From: Ptiloglossa arizonensis
Lineage: Eukaryota > Arthropoda > Insecta > Hymenoptera > Colletidae
Reading direction: 5' to 3'
Assembly (NCBI RefSeq): GCF_051014685.1
Contig: NW_027478462.1
Coordinates: forward strand, 1,357,568 to 1,421,567
Length of the DNA: 64,000 nucleotides
Within the stretch, counting starts at the first letter, position 1. Each line of letters starts with the position of its first letter. The position numbers and the translations under genes were made by a program. The notes under the pieces were generated by a model that had not been told where the DNA came from, did no database searches, and saw only the letters and a program-made list of their open reading frames with translations. Positions 41,154 through 54,596 of this stretch are shown piece after piece.

Positions 41154-41162
41154 CTTCTAAGT
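41154..41162 (+). other. 2-bp deletion marker, copy 5
   Basis: The same GA loss, 873 bp (five monomers less 2 bp) after copy 4. Confidence 0.85.
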
Positions 41163-41464
41163 AGAAACTCGCCCGATTACAACGGTATGCGTACTTCTCC
41201 CCTAGGCCGTTGTAGTCATTCGTTTCGAGCATCAGAACTGCGAAAATTTTGAGTTTCTCAAGCGTTTCTTATCTCCAAACTGCCATATCTCGCGAACGGA
41301 TTGATCAATCCGCAAAATTTCTGTTGCATCTGAAAGTAGAAACTCGCCCGATTACAACGGTATGCGCACTTTTCCCCTAGGCGGTTCTAGTTATTCGTTT
41401 CGAGCATCAGAACTGCGAAAATTTTGAGTTTCTCAAGCGATTCTTACCTCCAAACTGCCATATC

Positions 41465-41639
41465 TCGCGAACGGATTGACCAATCCGCAAAATTTCTGTT
41501 GCATCTGAAAGTAGAAACTAGCCCGATTACAACGGTAGGTGTAGTTTTCCCCTAGGCCGTTCTAGTTACTCGTTTCGAGCATCAGAACTGCGAAAATTTT
41601 GAGTTTCTCAAGCGTTTCTTACCTCCAAACTACCATATC
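41465..41639 (+). repeat. Chimeric monomer at a second deletion junction
   Basis: The left half has AACTAGCCCG and GTAGGTGTAG, which elsewhere (35.23-35.28 kb) leads to TTATTCGTATCGAGC and then a GATAGACC monomer. Here it continues as TTACTCGTTTCGAGC directly into ACTACC/GGAGCG, so one monomer is lost, with the switch inside about 41551-41567. Confidence 0.72.
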
Positions 41640-41814
41640 TCGCGAACGGAGCGACCAATCCGCAAAATTTCTGTTGCTTCTGAAAGTAGAAACTCGCCCG
41701 ATTACAACGGTATGCGTACTTCTCCGCTAGGCCGTTGTAGTCATTCGTTTCGAGCATCAGAACTGCGAAAATTTTGAGTTTCTCAAGCGTTTCTTACCTC
41801 CAAACTACCATATC

Positions 41815-41989
41815 TCGCGAACGGAGCGACCAATCCGCAAAATTTCTGTTGCTTCTGAAAGTAGAAACTCGCCCGATTACAACGGTATGCGTACTTTTCC
41901 CCTAGGCCGTTCTAGTTATTCGTTTCGAGCATCAGAACTGCGAAAATTTTGAGTTTCTCAAGCGTTTCTTACCTCCAAACTGCCATATC
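41815..41989 (+). repeat. Chimeric monomer at a third deletion junction
   Basis: The left half is the second GGAGCG monomer, which elsewhere ends TTCTCCGCTAGGCCGTTGTAGTC. Here it ends TACTTTTCCCCTAGGCCGTTCTAGTTATTCG and runs into a GATTGAAC monomer, skipping the ACAATGG and TCGAGAACGG monomers found at 34.7-34.9 and 35.9-36.1 kb. Two monomers are missing. Confidence 0.7.
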
Positions 41990-42939
41990 TCGCGAACGGA
42001 TTGAACAATCCGCAAAATTTCTGTTGCTTCTGAAAGTAGAAATTCGCCCGATTACAACGGTATGCGTACTTCTCCCCTAGGCCGTTGTAGTCATTCGTTT
42101 CGAGCATCAGAACTGCGAAAATTTTGAGTTTCTCAAGCGTTTCATATCTCCAAACTGCCATATCTCGCGAACGGATTGATCAATCCGCAAAATTTCTGTT
42201 GCATCTGAAAGTAGAAACTCGCCCGATTACAACGCTATGCGAACTTTTCCCCTAGGCGGTCCTAGTTATTCGTTTCGAGCATCAGAACTGCGAAAATTTT
42301 GAGTTTCTCAAGCGTTTCTTATTTCCAAACTGCCATATCTCGCGGACGGATTGACCAATCCGCAAAATTTCTGTTGCATCTGAAAGTAGAAACTCGCCCG
42401 ATTACAACGGTATGCGTACTTCTCCCCTAGGCCGTTCTAGTTATTCGTTTCGAGCATCAGAACTGCGAAAATTTTGAGTTTCTCAAGCGTTTCTTACCTC
42501 CAAACTGCCATATCTCGCGAACCGATTGACCAATCCGCAAAATTTCTGTTGCATCTGAAAGTAGAAACTCGCCCGATTACAACGGTGTGCGTACTTTTCC
42601 CCTAGGCCGTTCTAGTTACTCGTTTCGAGCATCAGAACTGCGAAAATTTTGAGTTTCTCAAGCGTTTCTTACCTCCAAACTACCATATCTCGCGAACGGT
42701 TCGACCAATCCGCAAAATTTCTGTTGCTTCTGAAAGTAGAAACTCGCCCGATTACAACGGTATGCGTACTTCTCCCCTAGGCCGTTGTAGTCATTCGTTT
42801 CGAGCATCAGAACTGCGAAAATTTTGAGTTTCTCAAGCGTTTCTTATTTCCAAACTGCCATATCTCGCGAACGGATTGACTAATCCGCAAAATTTCTGTT
42901 GCATCTGAAAGTAGAAACTCGCCCGATTACAACGGTATG

Positions 42940-45030
42940 CGTACTTTTCCCCTAGGCCGTTCTAGTTATTCGTTTCGAGCATCAGAACTGCGAAAATTTT
43001 GAGTTTCTCAAGCGTTTCTTACCTCCAAACTGCCATATCTCGCGAACGGATTGATCAATCCGCAAAATTTCTGTTGCATCTGAAAGTAGAAACTCGCCCG
43101 ATTACAACGGTATGCGTACTTTTCCCCTAGGCCGTTCTAGTTACTCGTTTCGAGCATCAGAACTGCGAAAATTTAGAGTTTCTTAAGCGTTTCTTATCTC
43201 CAAACTGGCATATCTCGCGAACGGATTGACCAATCCGCAAAATTTCTGTTGCATCTGAAAGTAGAAACTCGCCCGATTACACCGGTATGCGTACTTTTCC
43301 CCTAGGCTGTTCTAGTTACTCGTTTCGAGCATCAGAACTGCGAAAATTTTGAGTTTCTCAAGCGTTTCTTACATCCAAACTACCATATCTCGCGAACGGT
43401 TCGACCAATCCGCAAAATTTCTGTTGCTTCTGAAAGTAGAAACTCGCCCGATTACAACGGTATGCGTACTTCTCCCCTAGGCCGTTGTAGTCATTCGTTT
43501 CGAGCATCAGAACTGCGAAAATTTTGAGTTTCTCAAGCGTTTCTTATCTCCAAACTGCCATATCTCGCGAACGGATTGATCAATCCGCAAAATTTCTGTT
43601 GCATCTGAAAGTAGAAACTCGCCCGATTACAACGGTATGCGCATTTTTCCCCTAGGCGGTTCTAGTTATTCGTTTCGAGCATCAGAACTGCGAAAATTTT
43701 GAGTTTCTCAAGCGTTTCTTACCTCCAAACTGCCATATCTCGCAAACGGATTGACCAATCCGCAAAATTTCTGTTGCTTCTGAAAGTAGAAACTCGCCCG
43801 ATTACAACGGTATGCGTACTTCTCCCCTAGGCCGTTGTAGTCATTCGTTTCGAGCATCAGAACTGCGAAAATTTTGAGTTTCTCAAGCGTTTCTTATCTC
43901 CAAACTGCCATATCTCGCGAACGGATTGATCAATCCGCAAAATTTCTGTTGCATCTGAAAGTAGAAACTCGCCCGATTACAACGGTATGCGTACTTTTCC
44001 CCTAGGCCGTTCTAGTTATTCGTTTCGAGCATCAGAACTGCGAAAATTTTGAGTTTCTCAAGCGTTTCTTACCTCCAAACTGCCATATCTCGCGAACGGA
44101 TTGATCAATCCGCAAAATTTCTGTTGCATCTGAAAGTAGAAACTCGCCCGATTACAACGGTATGCGTACTTTTCCCCTAGGCCGTTCTAGTTACTCGTTT
44201 CGAGCATCAGAACTGCGAAAATTTTGAGTTTCTTAAGCGTTTCTTATCTCCAAACTGGCATATCTCGCGAACGGATTGACCAATCCGCAAAATTTCTGTT
44301 GCATCTGAAAGTAGAAACTCGCCCGATTACACCGGTATGCGTACTTTTCCCCTAGGCTGTTCTAGTTACTCGTTTCGAGCATCAGAACTGCGAAAATTTT
44401 GAGTTTCTCAAGCGTTTCTTACATCCAAACTACCATATCTCGCGAACGGTTCGACCAATCCGCAAAATTTCTGTTGCTTCTGAAAGTAGAAACTCGCCCG
44501 ATTACAACGGTATGCGTACTTCTCCCCTAGGCCGTTGTAGTCATTCGTTTCGAGCATCAGAACTGCGAAAATTTTGAGTTTCTCAAGCGTTTCTTATCTC
44601 CAAACTGCCATATCTCGCGAACGGATTGATCAATCCGCAAAATTTCTGTTGCATCTGAAAGTAGAAACTCGCCCGATTACAACGGTATGCGCATTTTTCC
44701 CCTAGGCGGTTCTAGTTATTCGTTTCGAGCATCAGAACTGCGAAAATTTTGAGTTTCTCAAGCGTTTCTTACCTCCAAACTGCCATATCTCGCAAACGGA
44801 TTGACCAATCCGCAAAATTTCTGTTGCTTCTGAAAGTAGAAACTCGCCCGATTACAACGGTATGCGTACTTCTCCCCTAGGCCGTTGTAGTCATTCGTTT
44901 CGAGCATCAGAACTGCGAAAATTTTGAGTTTCTCAAGCGTTTCTTATCTCCAAACTGCCATATCTCGCGAACGGATTGATCAATCCGCAAAATTTCTGTT
45001 GCATCTGAAAGTAGAAACTCGCCCGATTAC
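42940..45030 (+). repeat. 6-mer HOR, 1,050 bp, two units
   Basis: TTCTTAAGCG with CTGGCATATC occurs at 43181 and 44231, 1,050 bp apart. The following ACACCGG, GGCTGTTC, ACATCC/GGTTCGACC, GCGCATTTTTCC and CTCGCAAACGG monomers repeat in the same order. The units differ by few bases (AATTTAGAG versus AATTTTGAG just before the marker). A third related block starts at 46331, 12 monomers further on, with CTGGCGTATC. Confidence 0.87.
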
Positions 45031-48000
45031 AAAGGTATGCGTACTTTTCCCCTAGGCCGTTCTAGTTACTCGTTTCGAGCATCAGAACTGCGAAAATTTT
45101 GAGTTTCTCAAGCGTTTCTTACCTCCAAACTACCATATCTCGCGAACGGATTGACCAATCCGCAAAATTTCTGTTGCATCTGAAAGTAGAAACTAGCCCG
45201 ATTACAACGGTAGGTGTAGTTTTCCCCTAGGCCGTTCTAGTTATTCGTATCGAGCATCAGAACTGCGAAAATTTTGAGTTTCTCAAGCGTTTCTTACCTC
45301 CAAACTACCATATCTCGCGAACGGATCGACCAATCCGCAAAATTTCTGTTGCTTCTGAAAGTAGAAACTCGCCCGATTACAACGGTATGCGTACTTCTCC
45401 CCTAGGCCGTTGTAGTCATTCGTTTCGAGCATCAGAACTGCGAAAATTTTGAGTTTCTCAAGCGTTTCTTATCTCCAAACTGCCATATCTCGCGAACGGA
45501 TTGAGCAATCCGCAAAATTTCTGTTGCATCTGAAAGTAGAAACTCGCCCGATTACAACGGTAGGTGTAGTTTTCCCCTAGGCCGTTCTAGTTATTCGTTT
45601 CGAGCATCAGAACTGCGAAAATTTTGAGTTTCTCAAGCGTTTCTTACCTCCAAACTGCCATATCGCGCGAACGGATAGACCAATCCGCAAAATTTCTGTT
45701 GCATCTGAAAGTAGAAACTCGCCCGATTACAATGGTATGCGTACTTTTCCCCTAGGCCGTTCTAGTTATTCGTTTCGAGCATCAGAACTGCGAAAATTTT
45801 GAGTTTCTCAAGCGTTTCTTACCTCCAAACTGCCATATCTCGCGAACGGATTGACCAATCCGCAAAATTTCTGTTGCATCTGAAAGTAGAAACTCGCCCG
45901 ATTACAACGGTAGGTGTAGTTTTCCCCTAGGCCGTTCTAGTTATTCGTATCGAGCATCAGAACTGCGAAAATTTTGAGTTTCTCAAGCGTTTCTTACCTC
46001 CAAACTGCCATATCTCGCGAACGGATAGACCAATCCGCAAAATTTCTGTTGCATCTGAAAGTAGAAACTCGCCCGATTACAACGGTATGCGTACTTTTCC
46101 CCTAGGCCGTTCTAGTTATTCGTTTCGAGCATCAGAACTGCGAAAATTTTGAGTTTCTCAAGCGTTTCTTACCTCCAAACTGCCATATCTCGCGAACGGA
46201 TTGACCAATCCGCAAAATTTCTGTTGCATCTGAAAGTAGAAACTCGCCCGATTACAACGGTATGCGTACTTTTCCCCTAGGCCGTTCTAGTTACTCGTTT
46301 CGAGCATCAGAACTGCGAAAATTTTGAGTTTCTTAAGCGTTTCTTATCTCCAAACTGGCGTATCTCGCGAACGGATTGACCAATCCGCAAAATTTCTGTT
46401 GCATCTGAAAGTAGAAACTCGCCCGATTACACCGGTATGCGTACTTTTCCCCTAGGCCGTTCTAGTTACTCGTTTCGAGCATCAGAACTGCGAAAATTTT
46501 GAGTTTCTCAAGCGTTTCTTACCTCCAAACTACCATATCTCGCGAACGGTTCGACCAATCCGCAAAATTTCTGTTGCTTCTGAAAGTAGAAACTCGCCCG
46601 ATTACAACGGTATGCGTACTTCTCCCCTAGGCCGTTGTAGTCATTCGTTTCGAGCATCAGAACTGCGAAAATTTTGAGTTTCTCAAGCGTTTCTTATCTC
46701 CAAACTGCCATATCTCGCGAACGGATTGATCAATCCGCAAAATTTCTGTTGCATCTGAAAGTAGAAACTCGCCCGATTACAACGGTATGCGCATTTTTCC
46801 CCTAGGCTGTTCTAGTTATTCGTTTCGAGCATCAGAACTGCGAAAATTTTGTGTTTCTCAAGCGTTTCTTACCTCCAAACTGCCATATCTCGCGAACGGA
46901 TTGACAAATCCGCAAAATTTCTGTTGCTTCTGAAAGTAGAAACTCTCCCGATTACAACGGTATGCGTACTTCTCCCCTAGGCCGTTGTAGTCATTCGTTT
47001 CGAGCATCAGAACTGCGAAAATTTTGAGTTTCTCAAGCGTTTCTTATCTCCAAACTGCCATATCTCGCGAACGGATTGATCAATCCGCAAAATTTCTGTT
47101 GCATCTGAAAGTAGAAACTCGCCCGATTACAACGGTATTCGCACTTTTCCCCTAGCCCGTTCTAGTTATTCGTGTCGAGCATCAGAACTGCGAAAATTTT
47201 GAGTTTCTCAAGCGTTTCTTATCTCCAAACTGCCATATCTCGCGAACGGATTGATCAATCTGCAAAATTTCTGTTGCATCTGAAAGTAGATATTCGCTCG
47301 ATTACAACGGTATGCGCACTTTTCCCCTAGGCGGTTCTAGTTATTCGTTTCGAGCATCAGAACTGCGAAAATTTTGAGTTTCTCAAGCGATTCTTACCTC
47401 CAAACTGCCATATCTCGCGAACGGATTGACCAATCCGCAAAATTTCTGTTGCATCTGAAAGTAGAAACTAGCCCGATTACAACGGTAGGTGTAGTTTTCC
47501 CCTAGGCCGTTCTAGTTATTCGTATCGAGCATCAGAACTGCGAAAATTTTGAGTTCCTCAAGCGTTTCTTACCTCCAAACTGCCATATCTCGCGAACGGA
47601 TAGACCAATCCGCAAAATTTCTGTTGCATCTAAAAGTAGAAACTCGCCCGATTACAACGGTATGCGTACTTTTCCCCTAGGCCGTTCTAGTTACTCGTTT
47701 CGAGCATCAGAACTGCGAAAATTTTGAGTTTCTCAAGCGTTTCTTACCTCCAAACTACCATATCTCGCGAACGGATCGACCAATCCGCAAAATTTCTGTT
47801 GCTTCTGAAAGTAGAAACTCGCCCGATTACAACGGTATGCGTACTTCTCCCCTAGGCCGTTGTAGTCATTCGTTTCGAGCATCAGAACTGCGAAAATTTT
47901 GAGTTTCTCAAGCGTTTCTTATCTCCAAAATGCCATATCTCGCGAACGGATTGATCAATCCGCAAAATTTCTGTTGCATCTGAAAGTAGAAACTCGCCCG

Positions 48001-50379
48001 ATTACAACGGTATGCTCATTTTTCCCCTAGGCGGTTCTAGTTATTCGTTTCGAGCATCAGAACTGCGAAAATTTTGAGTTTCTCAAGCGTTTCTTACCTC
48101 CAAACTGCCATATCTCGCGAACGGATTGACCAATCCGCAAAATTTCTGTTGCTTCTGAAAGTAGAAACTCGCCCGATTACAACGGTATGCGTACTTCTCC
48201 CCTAGGCCGTTGTAGTCATTCGTTTCGAGCATCAGAACTGCGAAAATTTTGAGTTTCTCAAGCGTTTCTTATCTCCAAACTGCCATATCTCGCGAACGGA
48301 TTGATCAATCCGCAAAATTTCTGTTGCATCTGAAAGTAGAAACGCGCCCGATTACAAAGGTATGCGTACTTTTCCCCTAGGCCGTTCTAGTTACTCGTTT
48401 CGAGCATCAGAACTGCGAAAATTTTGAGTTTCTCAAGCGTTTCTTACCTCCAAACTACCATATCTCGCGAACGGATTGACCAATCCGCAAAATTTCTGTT
48501 GCATCTGAAAGTAGAAACTAGCCCGATTACAACGGTAGGTGTAGTTTTCCCCTAGGCCGTTCTAGTTATTCGTATCGAGCATCAGAACTGCGAAAATTTT
48601 GAGTTTCTCAAGCGTTTCTTACCTCCAAACTGCCATATCTCGCGAACGGATAGACCAATCCGCAAAATTTCTGTTGCATCTGAAAGTAGAAACTCGCCCG
48701 ATTACAACGGTATGCGTACTTTTCCCCTAGGCCGTTCTAGTTACTCGTTTCGAGCATCAGAACTGCGAAAATTTTGAGTTTCTCAAGCGTTTCTTACCTC
48801 CAAACTACCATATCTCGCGAACGGATCGACCAATCCGCAAAATTTCTGTTGCTTCTGAAAGTAGAAACTCGCCCGATTACAACGGTATGCGTACTTCTCC
48901 GCTAGGCCGTTGTAGTCATTCGTTTCGAGCATCAGAACTGCGAAAATTTTGAGTTTCTCAAGCGTTTCTTATCTCCAAACTGCCATATCTCGCGAACGGA
49001 TTGATCAATCCGCAAAATTTCTGTTGCATCTGAAAGTAGAAACTCGCCCGATTACAACGGTATGCGCACTTTTCCCCTAGGCCGTTCTAGTTATTCGTGT
49101 CGAGCATCAGAACTTCGAAAATTTTGAGTTTCTCAAGCGTTTCTTACATCCAAACTACCATATCTCGCGAACGGATCGACCAATCCGCAAAATTTCTGTT
49201 GCTTCTGAAAGTAGAAACTCGCCCGATTACAACGGTATGCGTACTTCTCCCCTAGGCCGTTGTAGTCATTCGTTTCGAGCATCAGAACTGCGAAAATTTT
49301 GAGTTTCTCAAGCGTTTCTTATCTCCAAACTGCCATATCTCGCGAACGGATTGAGCAATCCGCAAAATTTCTGTTGCATCTGAAAGTAGAAACTCGCCCG
49401 ATTACAACGGTAGGTGTAGTTTTCCCCTAGGCCGTTCTAGTTATTCGTTTCGAGCATCAGAACTGCGAAAATTTTGAGTTTCTCAAGCGTTTCTTACCTC
49501 CAAACTGCCATATCGCGCGAACGGATAGACCAATCCGCAAAATTTCTGTTGCATCTGAAAGTAGAAACTCGCCCGATTACAATGGTATGCGTACTTTTCC
49601 CCTAGGCCGTTCTAGTTATTCGTTTCGAGCATCAGAACTGCGAAAATTTTGAGTTTCTCAAGCGTTTCTTACCTCCAAACTGCCATATCTCGCGAACGGA
49701 TTGACCAATCCGCAAAATTTCTGTTGCATCTGAAAGTAGAAACTCGCCCGATTACAACGGTAGGTGTAGTTTTCCCCTAGGCCGTTCTAGTTATTCGTTT
49801 CGAGCATCAGAACTGCGAAAATTTTGAGTTTCTCAAGCGTTTCTTACCTCCAAACTGCCATATCTCGCGAACGGATAGACCAATCCGCAAAATTTCTGTT
49901 GCATCTGAAAGTAGAAACTCGCCCGATTACAATGGTATGCGTACTTTTCCCCTAGGCCGTTCTAGTTATTCGTCTCGAGCATCAGAACTGCGAAAATTTT
50001 GAGTTTCTCAAGCGTTTCTTATTTCCAAACTGCCATATCTCGCGGACGGATTGACCAATCCGCAAAATTTCTGTTGCATCTGAAAGTAGAAACTCGCCCG
50101 ATTACAACGGTATGCGTACTTCTCCCCTAGGCCGTTCTAGTTACTCGTTTCGAGCATCAGAACTGCGAAAATTTTGAGTTTCTCAAGCGTTTCTTACCTC
50201 CAAACTGCCATATCTCGCGAACCGATTGACCAATCTGCAAAATTTCTGTTGCATCTGAAAGTAGAAACTCGCCCGATTACAACGGTATGCGTACTTTTCC
50301 CCTAGGCCGTTCTAGTTACTCGTTTCGAGCATCAGAACTGCGAAAATTTTGAGTTTCTCAAGCGTTTCTTATTTCCAAA
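45031..50379 (+). repeat. Irregular satellite segment with a 22-monomer repeat
   Basis: The TATCGCGCGAACGG monomer, followed by an ACAATGG monomer, occurs at 45661 and 49511, exactly 3,850 bp (22 monomers) apart, with similar neighbours. The GCGCATTTTTCC type of the 6-mer domain returns near 46793 and, altered to GCTCATTTTTCC, near 48014. Monomers with unusual substitutions occur here (GATATTCGCTCG near 47290; CCAAAATGCC near 47927). No gene is present. Confidence 0.72.
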
Positions 50380-52290
50380 CTGCCATATCTCGCGAACGGA
50401 TTGACCAATCCGCAAAATTTCTGTTGCTTCTGAAAGTAGAAACTCGCCCGATTACAACGGTATGCGTACTTCTCCCCTAGGCCGTTGTAGTCATTCGTTT
50501 CGAGCATCAGAACTGCGAAAATTTTGAGTTTCTCAAGCGTTTCTTATCTCCAAACTGCCATATCTCGCGAACGGATTGATCAATCCGCAAAATTTCTGTT
50601 GCATCTGAAAGTAGAAGCTCGCCCGATTACAACGGTATGCGAACTTTTCCCCTAGGCGGTCCTAGTTATTCGTTTCGAGCATCAGAACTGTGAAAATTTT
50701 GAGTTTCTCAAGCGTTTCTTATTTCCAAACTGCCATATCTCGCGGACGGATTGACCAATCCGCAAAATTTCTGTTGCATCTGAAAGTAGAAACTCGCCCG
50801 ATTACAACGGTATGCGTACTTCTCCCCTAGGCCGTTCTAGTTATTCGTTTCGAGCATCAGAACTGCGAAAATTTTGAGTTTCTCAAGCGTTTCTTACCTC
50901 CAAACTGCCATATCTCGCGAACCGATTGACCAATCCGCAAAATTTCTGTTGCATCTGAAAGCAGAAACTCGCCCGATTACAACGGTATGCGTACTTTTCC
51001 CCTAGGCCGTTCTAGTTACTCGTTTCGAGCATCAGAACTGCGTAAATTTTGAGTTTCTCAAGCGTTTCTTACATCCAAACTGCCATATCTCGCGAACGGA
51101 TTGACCAATCCGCAAAATTTCTGTTGCATCTGAAAGCAGAAACTCGCCCGATTACAACGGTATGCGTACTTTTCCCCTAGGCCGTTCTAGTTATTTGTTT
51201 CGAGCATCAGAACTGCGAAAATTTTGAGTTTCTCAAGCGTTTCTTACATCCAAACTGCCATATCTCGCGAACGGATTGACCAATCCGCAAAATTTCTGTT
51301 GCATCTGAAAGCGGAAACTCGCCCGATTACAACGGTATGCGTACTTTTCCCCTATGCCGTTCTAGTTACTCGTTTCGAGCATCAGAACTGCAAAAATTTT
51401 GAGTTTCTCAAGCGTTTCTTACCTCCAAACTACCATATCTCGCGAACGGATTCACCAATCCGCAAAATTTCTGTTGCTTCTGAAAGTAGAAACTCGCCCG
51501 ATTACAACGGTATGCGTACTTTTCCCCTAGGCCGTTCTAGTTACTCGTTTCGAGCATCAGAACTGCGAAAATTTTGAGTTTCTCAAGCGTTTCTTACCTC
51601 CAAACTACCATATCTCGCGAACGGTTCGACCAATCCGCAAAATTTCTGTTGCTTCTGAAAGTAGAAACTCGCCCGATTACAACGGTATGCGTACTTCTCC
51701 CCTAGGTCGTTGTAGTCATTCGTTTCGAGCATCAGAACTGCGAAAATTTTGAGTTTCTCAAGCGTTTCTTATCTCCAAACTGCCATATCTCGCGAACGGA
51801 TTGATCAATCCGCAAAATTTCTGTTGCATCTGAAAGTAGAAGCTCGCCCGATTACAACGGTATGCGAACTTTTCCCCTAGGCGGTCCTAGTTATTCGTTT
51901 CGAGCATCAGAACTGTGAAAATTTTGAGTTTCTCAAGCGTTTCTTATTTCCAAACTGCCATATCTCGCGGACGGATTGACCAATCCGCAAAATTTCTGTT
52001 GCATCTGAAAGTAGAAACTCGCCCGATTACAACGGTATGCGTACTTCTCCCCTAGGCCGTTCTAGTTATTCGTTTCGAGCATCAGAACTGCGAAAATTTT
52101 GAGTTTCTCAAGCGTTTCTTACCTCCAAACTGCCATATCTCGCGAACCGATTGACCAATCCGCAAAATTTCTGTTGCATCTGAAAGCAGAAACTCGCCCG
52201 ATTACAACGGTATGCGTACTTTTCCCCTAGGCCGTTCTAGTTACTCGTTTCGAGCATCAGAACTGCGTAAATTTTGAGTTTCTCAAGCGT
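50380..52290 (+). repeat. 7-mer duplication, 1,225 bp
   Basis: AGAAGCTCGCCCG (50614, 51839), ACTGTGAAAA (50691, 51916), GCGGACGG, GAACCGATTG and GCGTAAATTT (51041, 52266) recur with 1,225 bp spacing. About one and a half units are covered. Monomer order resembles the 36.5 and 42.3 kb segments rather than the 11.9 kb 7-mer. Confidence 0.78.
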
Positions 52291-53119
52291 TTCTTACCAC
52301 CAAACTACCATATCTCGCGAACGGTTCGACCAATCCGCAAAATTTCTGTTGCTTCTGAAAGTAGAAACTCGCCCGATTACAACGGTATGCGTACTTTTCC
52401 CCTAGGCCGTTCTAGTTATTCGTTTCGAGCATCAGAACTGCGAAAATTTTGAGTTTCTCAAGCGTTTCTTACCTCCAAACTGCCATATCTCGCGAACGGA
52501 TTGACCAATCCGCAAAATTTCTGTTGCATCTGAGAGTAGAAACGCGCCCGATTACAACGGCATGTGTAGTTTTCCCCTAGGCCGTTCCAGGTATTCGTTT
52601 CGAGCATCAGAACTGCGAAAATTTTGAGTTTCTGAAGCGTTTCTTACTTCCAAACTGCCATATCTCGCGAACGGATTGACCAATCCGCAAAATTTCTGTT
52701 GCTTCTGAAAGTAGAAACTCGCCCGATTACAACGGTATGCGTACTTTTCCCCTAGGCCGTTCTAGTTACTCGTTTCGAGCATCAGAACTGCGAAAATTTT
52801 GAGTTTCTCAAGCGTTTCTTACCTCCAAACTGCCATATCTCGCGAACGGATTGACCAATCCGCAAAATTTCTGTTGCATCTGAAAGTAGAAACTCGCCCG
52901 ATTACAACGGTAGGTGTAGTTTTCCCCTAGGCCGTTCTAGTTATTCGTTTCGAGCATCAGAACTGCGAAAATTTTGAGTTTCTCAAGCGTTTCTTACCTC
53001 CAAACTTGCATATCTCGCGAACGGATTGACCAATCCGCAAAATTTCTGTTGCTTCTGAAAGTAGAAACTCGCCCGATTACAACGGTATGCGTACTTCTCC
53101 CCTAGGCCGTTGTAGTCAT
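52291..53119 (+). repeat. Satellite monomers of mixed type between two duplications
   Basis: About five monomers. One, near 52535-52590, combines GAGAGTAGAAACGCGCCCG with GGCATGTGTAG and CCAGGTATTCG, features that sit in separate monomers of the 30.1-30.4 kb segment, so it looks chimeric. Another begins CCAAACTTGCATATC near 53001. No gene is present. Confidence 0.65.
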
Positions 53120-54596
53120 TCGTTTCGAGCATCAGAACTGCGAAAATTTTGAGTTTCTCAAGCGTTTCTTACATCCAAACTGCCATATCTCGCGAACGGA
53201 TTGACCAATCCGCAAAATTTCTGTTGCATCTGAAAGTAGAAACTCGCCCGATTACAACGGTATGTGTAGTTTTCCCCTAGGCCGTTCTAGTTATTCGTTT
53301 CGAGCATCAGAACTGCGAAAATTTTGAGTTTCTCAAGCGTTTCTTACATCCAAACTGCCATATCTCGCGAACGGATTGACAAATCCGCAAAATTTCTGTT
53401 GCATCTGAAAGCAGAAACTCGCCCGATTACAACGGTATGCGTACTTTTCCCCTAGGCCGTTCTAGTTATTTGTTTCGAGCATCAGAACTGCGAAAATTTT
53501 GAGTTTCTCAAGCGTTTCTTACATCCAAACTGCCATATCTCGCGAACGGATTGACCAATCCGCAAAATTTCTGTTGCATCTGAAAGCAGAAACTCGCCCG
53601 ATTACAACGGTATGCGTACTTTTCCCCTAGGCCGTTCTAGTTATTTGTTTCGAGCATCAGAACTGCGAAAATTTTGAGTTTCTCAAGCGTTTCTTACATC
53701 CAAACTGCCATATCTCGCGAACGGATTGACCAATCCGCAAAATTTCTGTTGCATCTGAAAGCGGAAACTCGCCCGATTACAACGGTATGCGTACTTTTCC
53801 CCTATGCCGTTCTAGTTACTCGTTTCGAGCATCAGAACTGCAAAAATTTTGAGTTTCTCAAGCGTTTCTTACCTCCAAACTACCATATCTCGCGAACGGA
53901 TTCACCAATCCGCAAAATTTCTGTTGCTTCTGAAAGTAGAAACTCGCCCGATTACAACGGTATGCGTACTTCTCCCCTAGGCCGTTGTAGTCATTCGTTT
54001 CGAGCATCAGAACTGCGAAAATTTTGAGTTTCTCAAGCGTTTCTTATCTCCAAACTGCCATATCTCGCGAACGGATTGACCAATCCGCAAAATTTCTGTT
54101 GCATCTGAAAGCAGAAACTCGCCCGATTACAACGGTATGCGTACTTTTCCCCTAGGCCGTTCTAGTTACTCGTTTCGAGCATCAGAACTGCGAAAATTTT
54201 CAGTTTCTCAAGCGTTTCTTATCTCCAAACTGCCATATCTCGCGAACGGATTGACCAATCCGCAAAATTTCTGTTGCATCTGAAAGTAGAAACTCGCCCG
54301 ATTACAAAGGTATGCGTACTTTTCCCCTATGCCGTTCTAGTTACTCGTTTCGAGCATCAGAACTGCGAAAATTTTGAGTTTCTCAAGCGTTTCTTACCTC
54401 CAAACTGCCATATCTCGCGAACGGATAGACCAATCCACAAAATTTCTATTGCATCTGAAAGTAGAAACTCGCCCGATTACAACGGTGTGCGTACTTTTCC
54501 CCTAGGCCGTTCTAGTTATTCGTTTCGAGCATCAGAACTGCGAAAATTTTGAGTTTCTCAAGCGTTTCTTACCTCCAAACCACCATATCTCGCGAA

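Larger units (their letters stand above)
40397..42939 (+). repeat. Shortened copy of the 32.8-37.3 kb segment
   Basis: GCGATTCTTACC recurs at 40564 and 41437 (873 bp, as at 33045 and 33918). AACGGAGCG recurs as a doublet at 41645 and 41820, and the GAAATTCGCCC monomer at 42040 matches the one at 36271. The latter two are 5,769 bp apart, which is 33 monomers less three 2-bp deletions. Relative to the 34-36 kb copy, monomers are missing at two chimeric junctions near 41.56 and 41.88 kb. No gene is present. Confidence 0.75.

Noticed and set aside
51224..51577. Recurrent open frames of 76 to 117 codons on the plus strand (for example here, 53674-54027 and 56299-56652; 76-codon versions at 11510, 15535, 19035 and many others)
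   Set aside because: Most begin at TTG, not ATG, and are translations of the satellite. They appear only where CCTAGG has become CCTATGCC or CCCAAGG (removing a TAG) or where GATTGA has become GATTCA or GATAGA (removing a TGA). As 175 leaves remainder 1 on division by 3, the frame rotates each monomer and always reaches the fixed stop in AATTTTGA. No codon bias, start context or protein family supports them.
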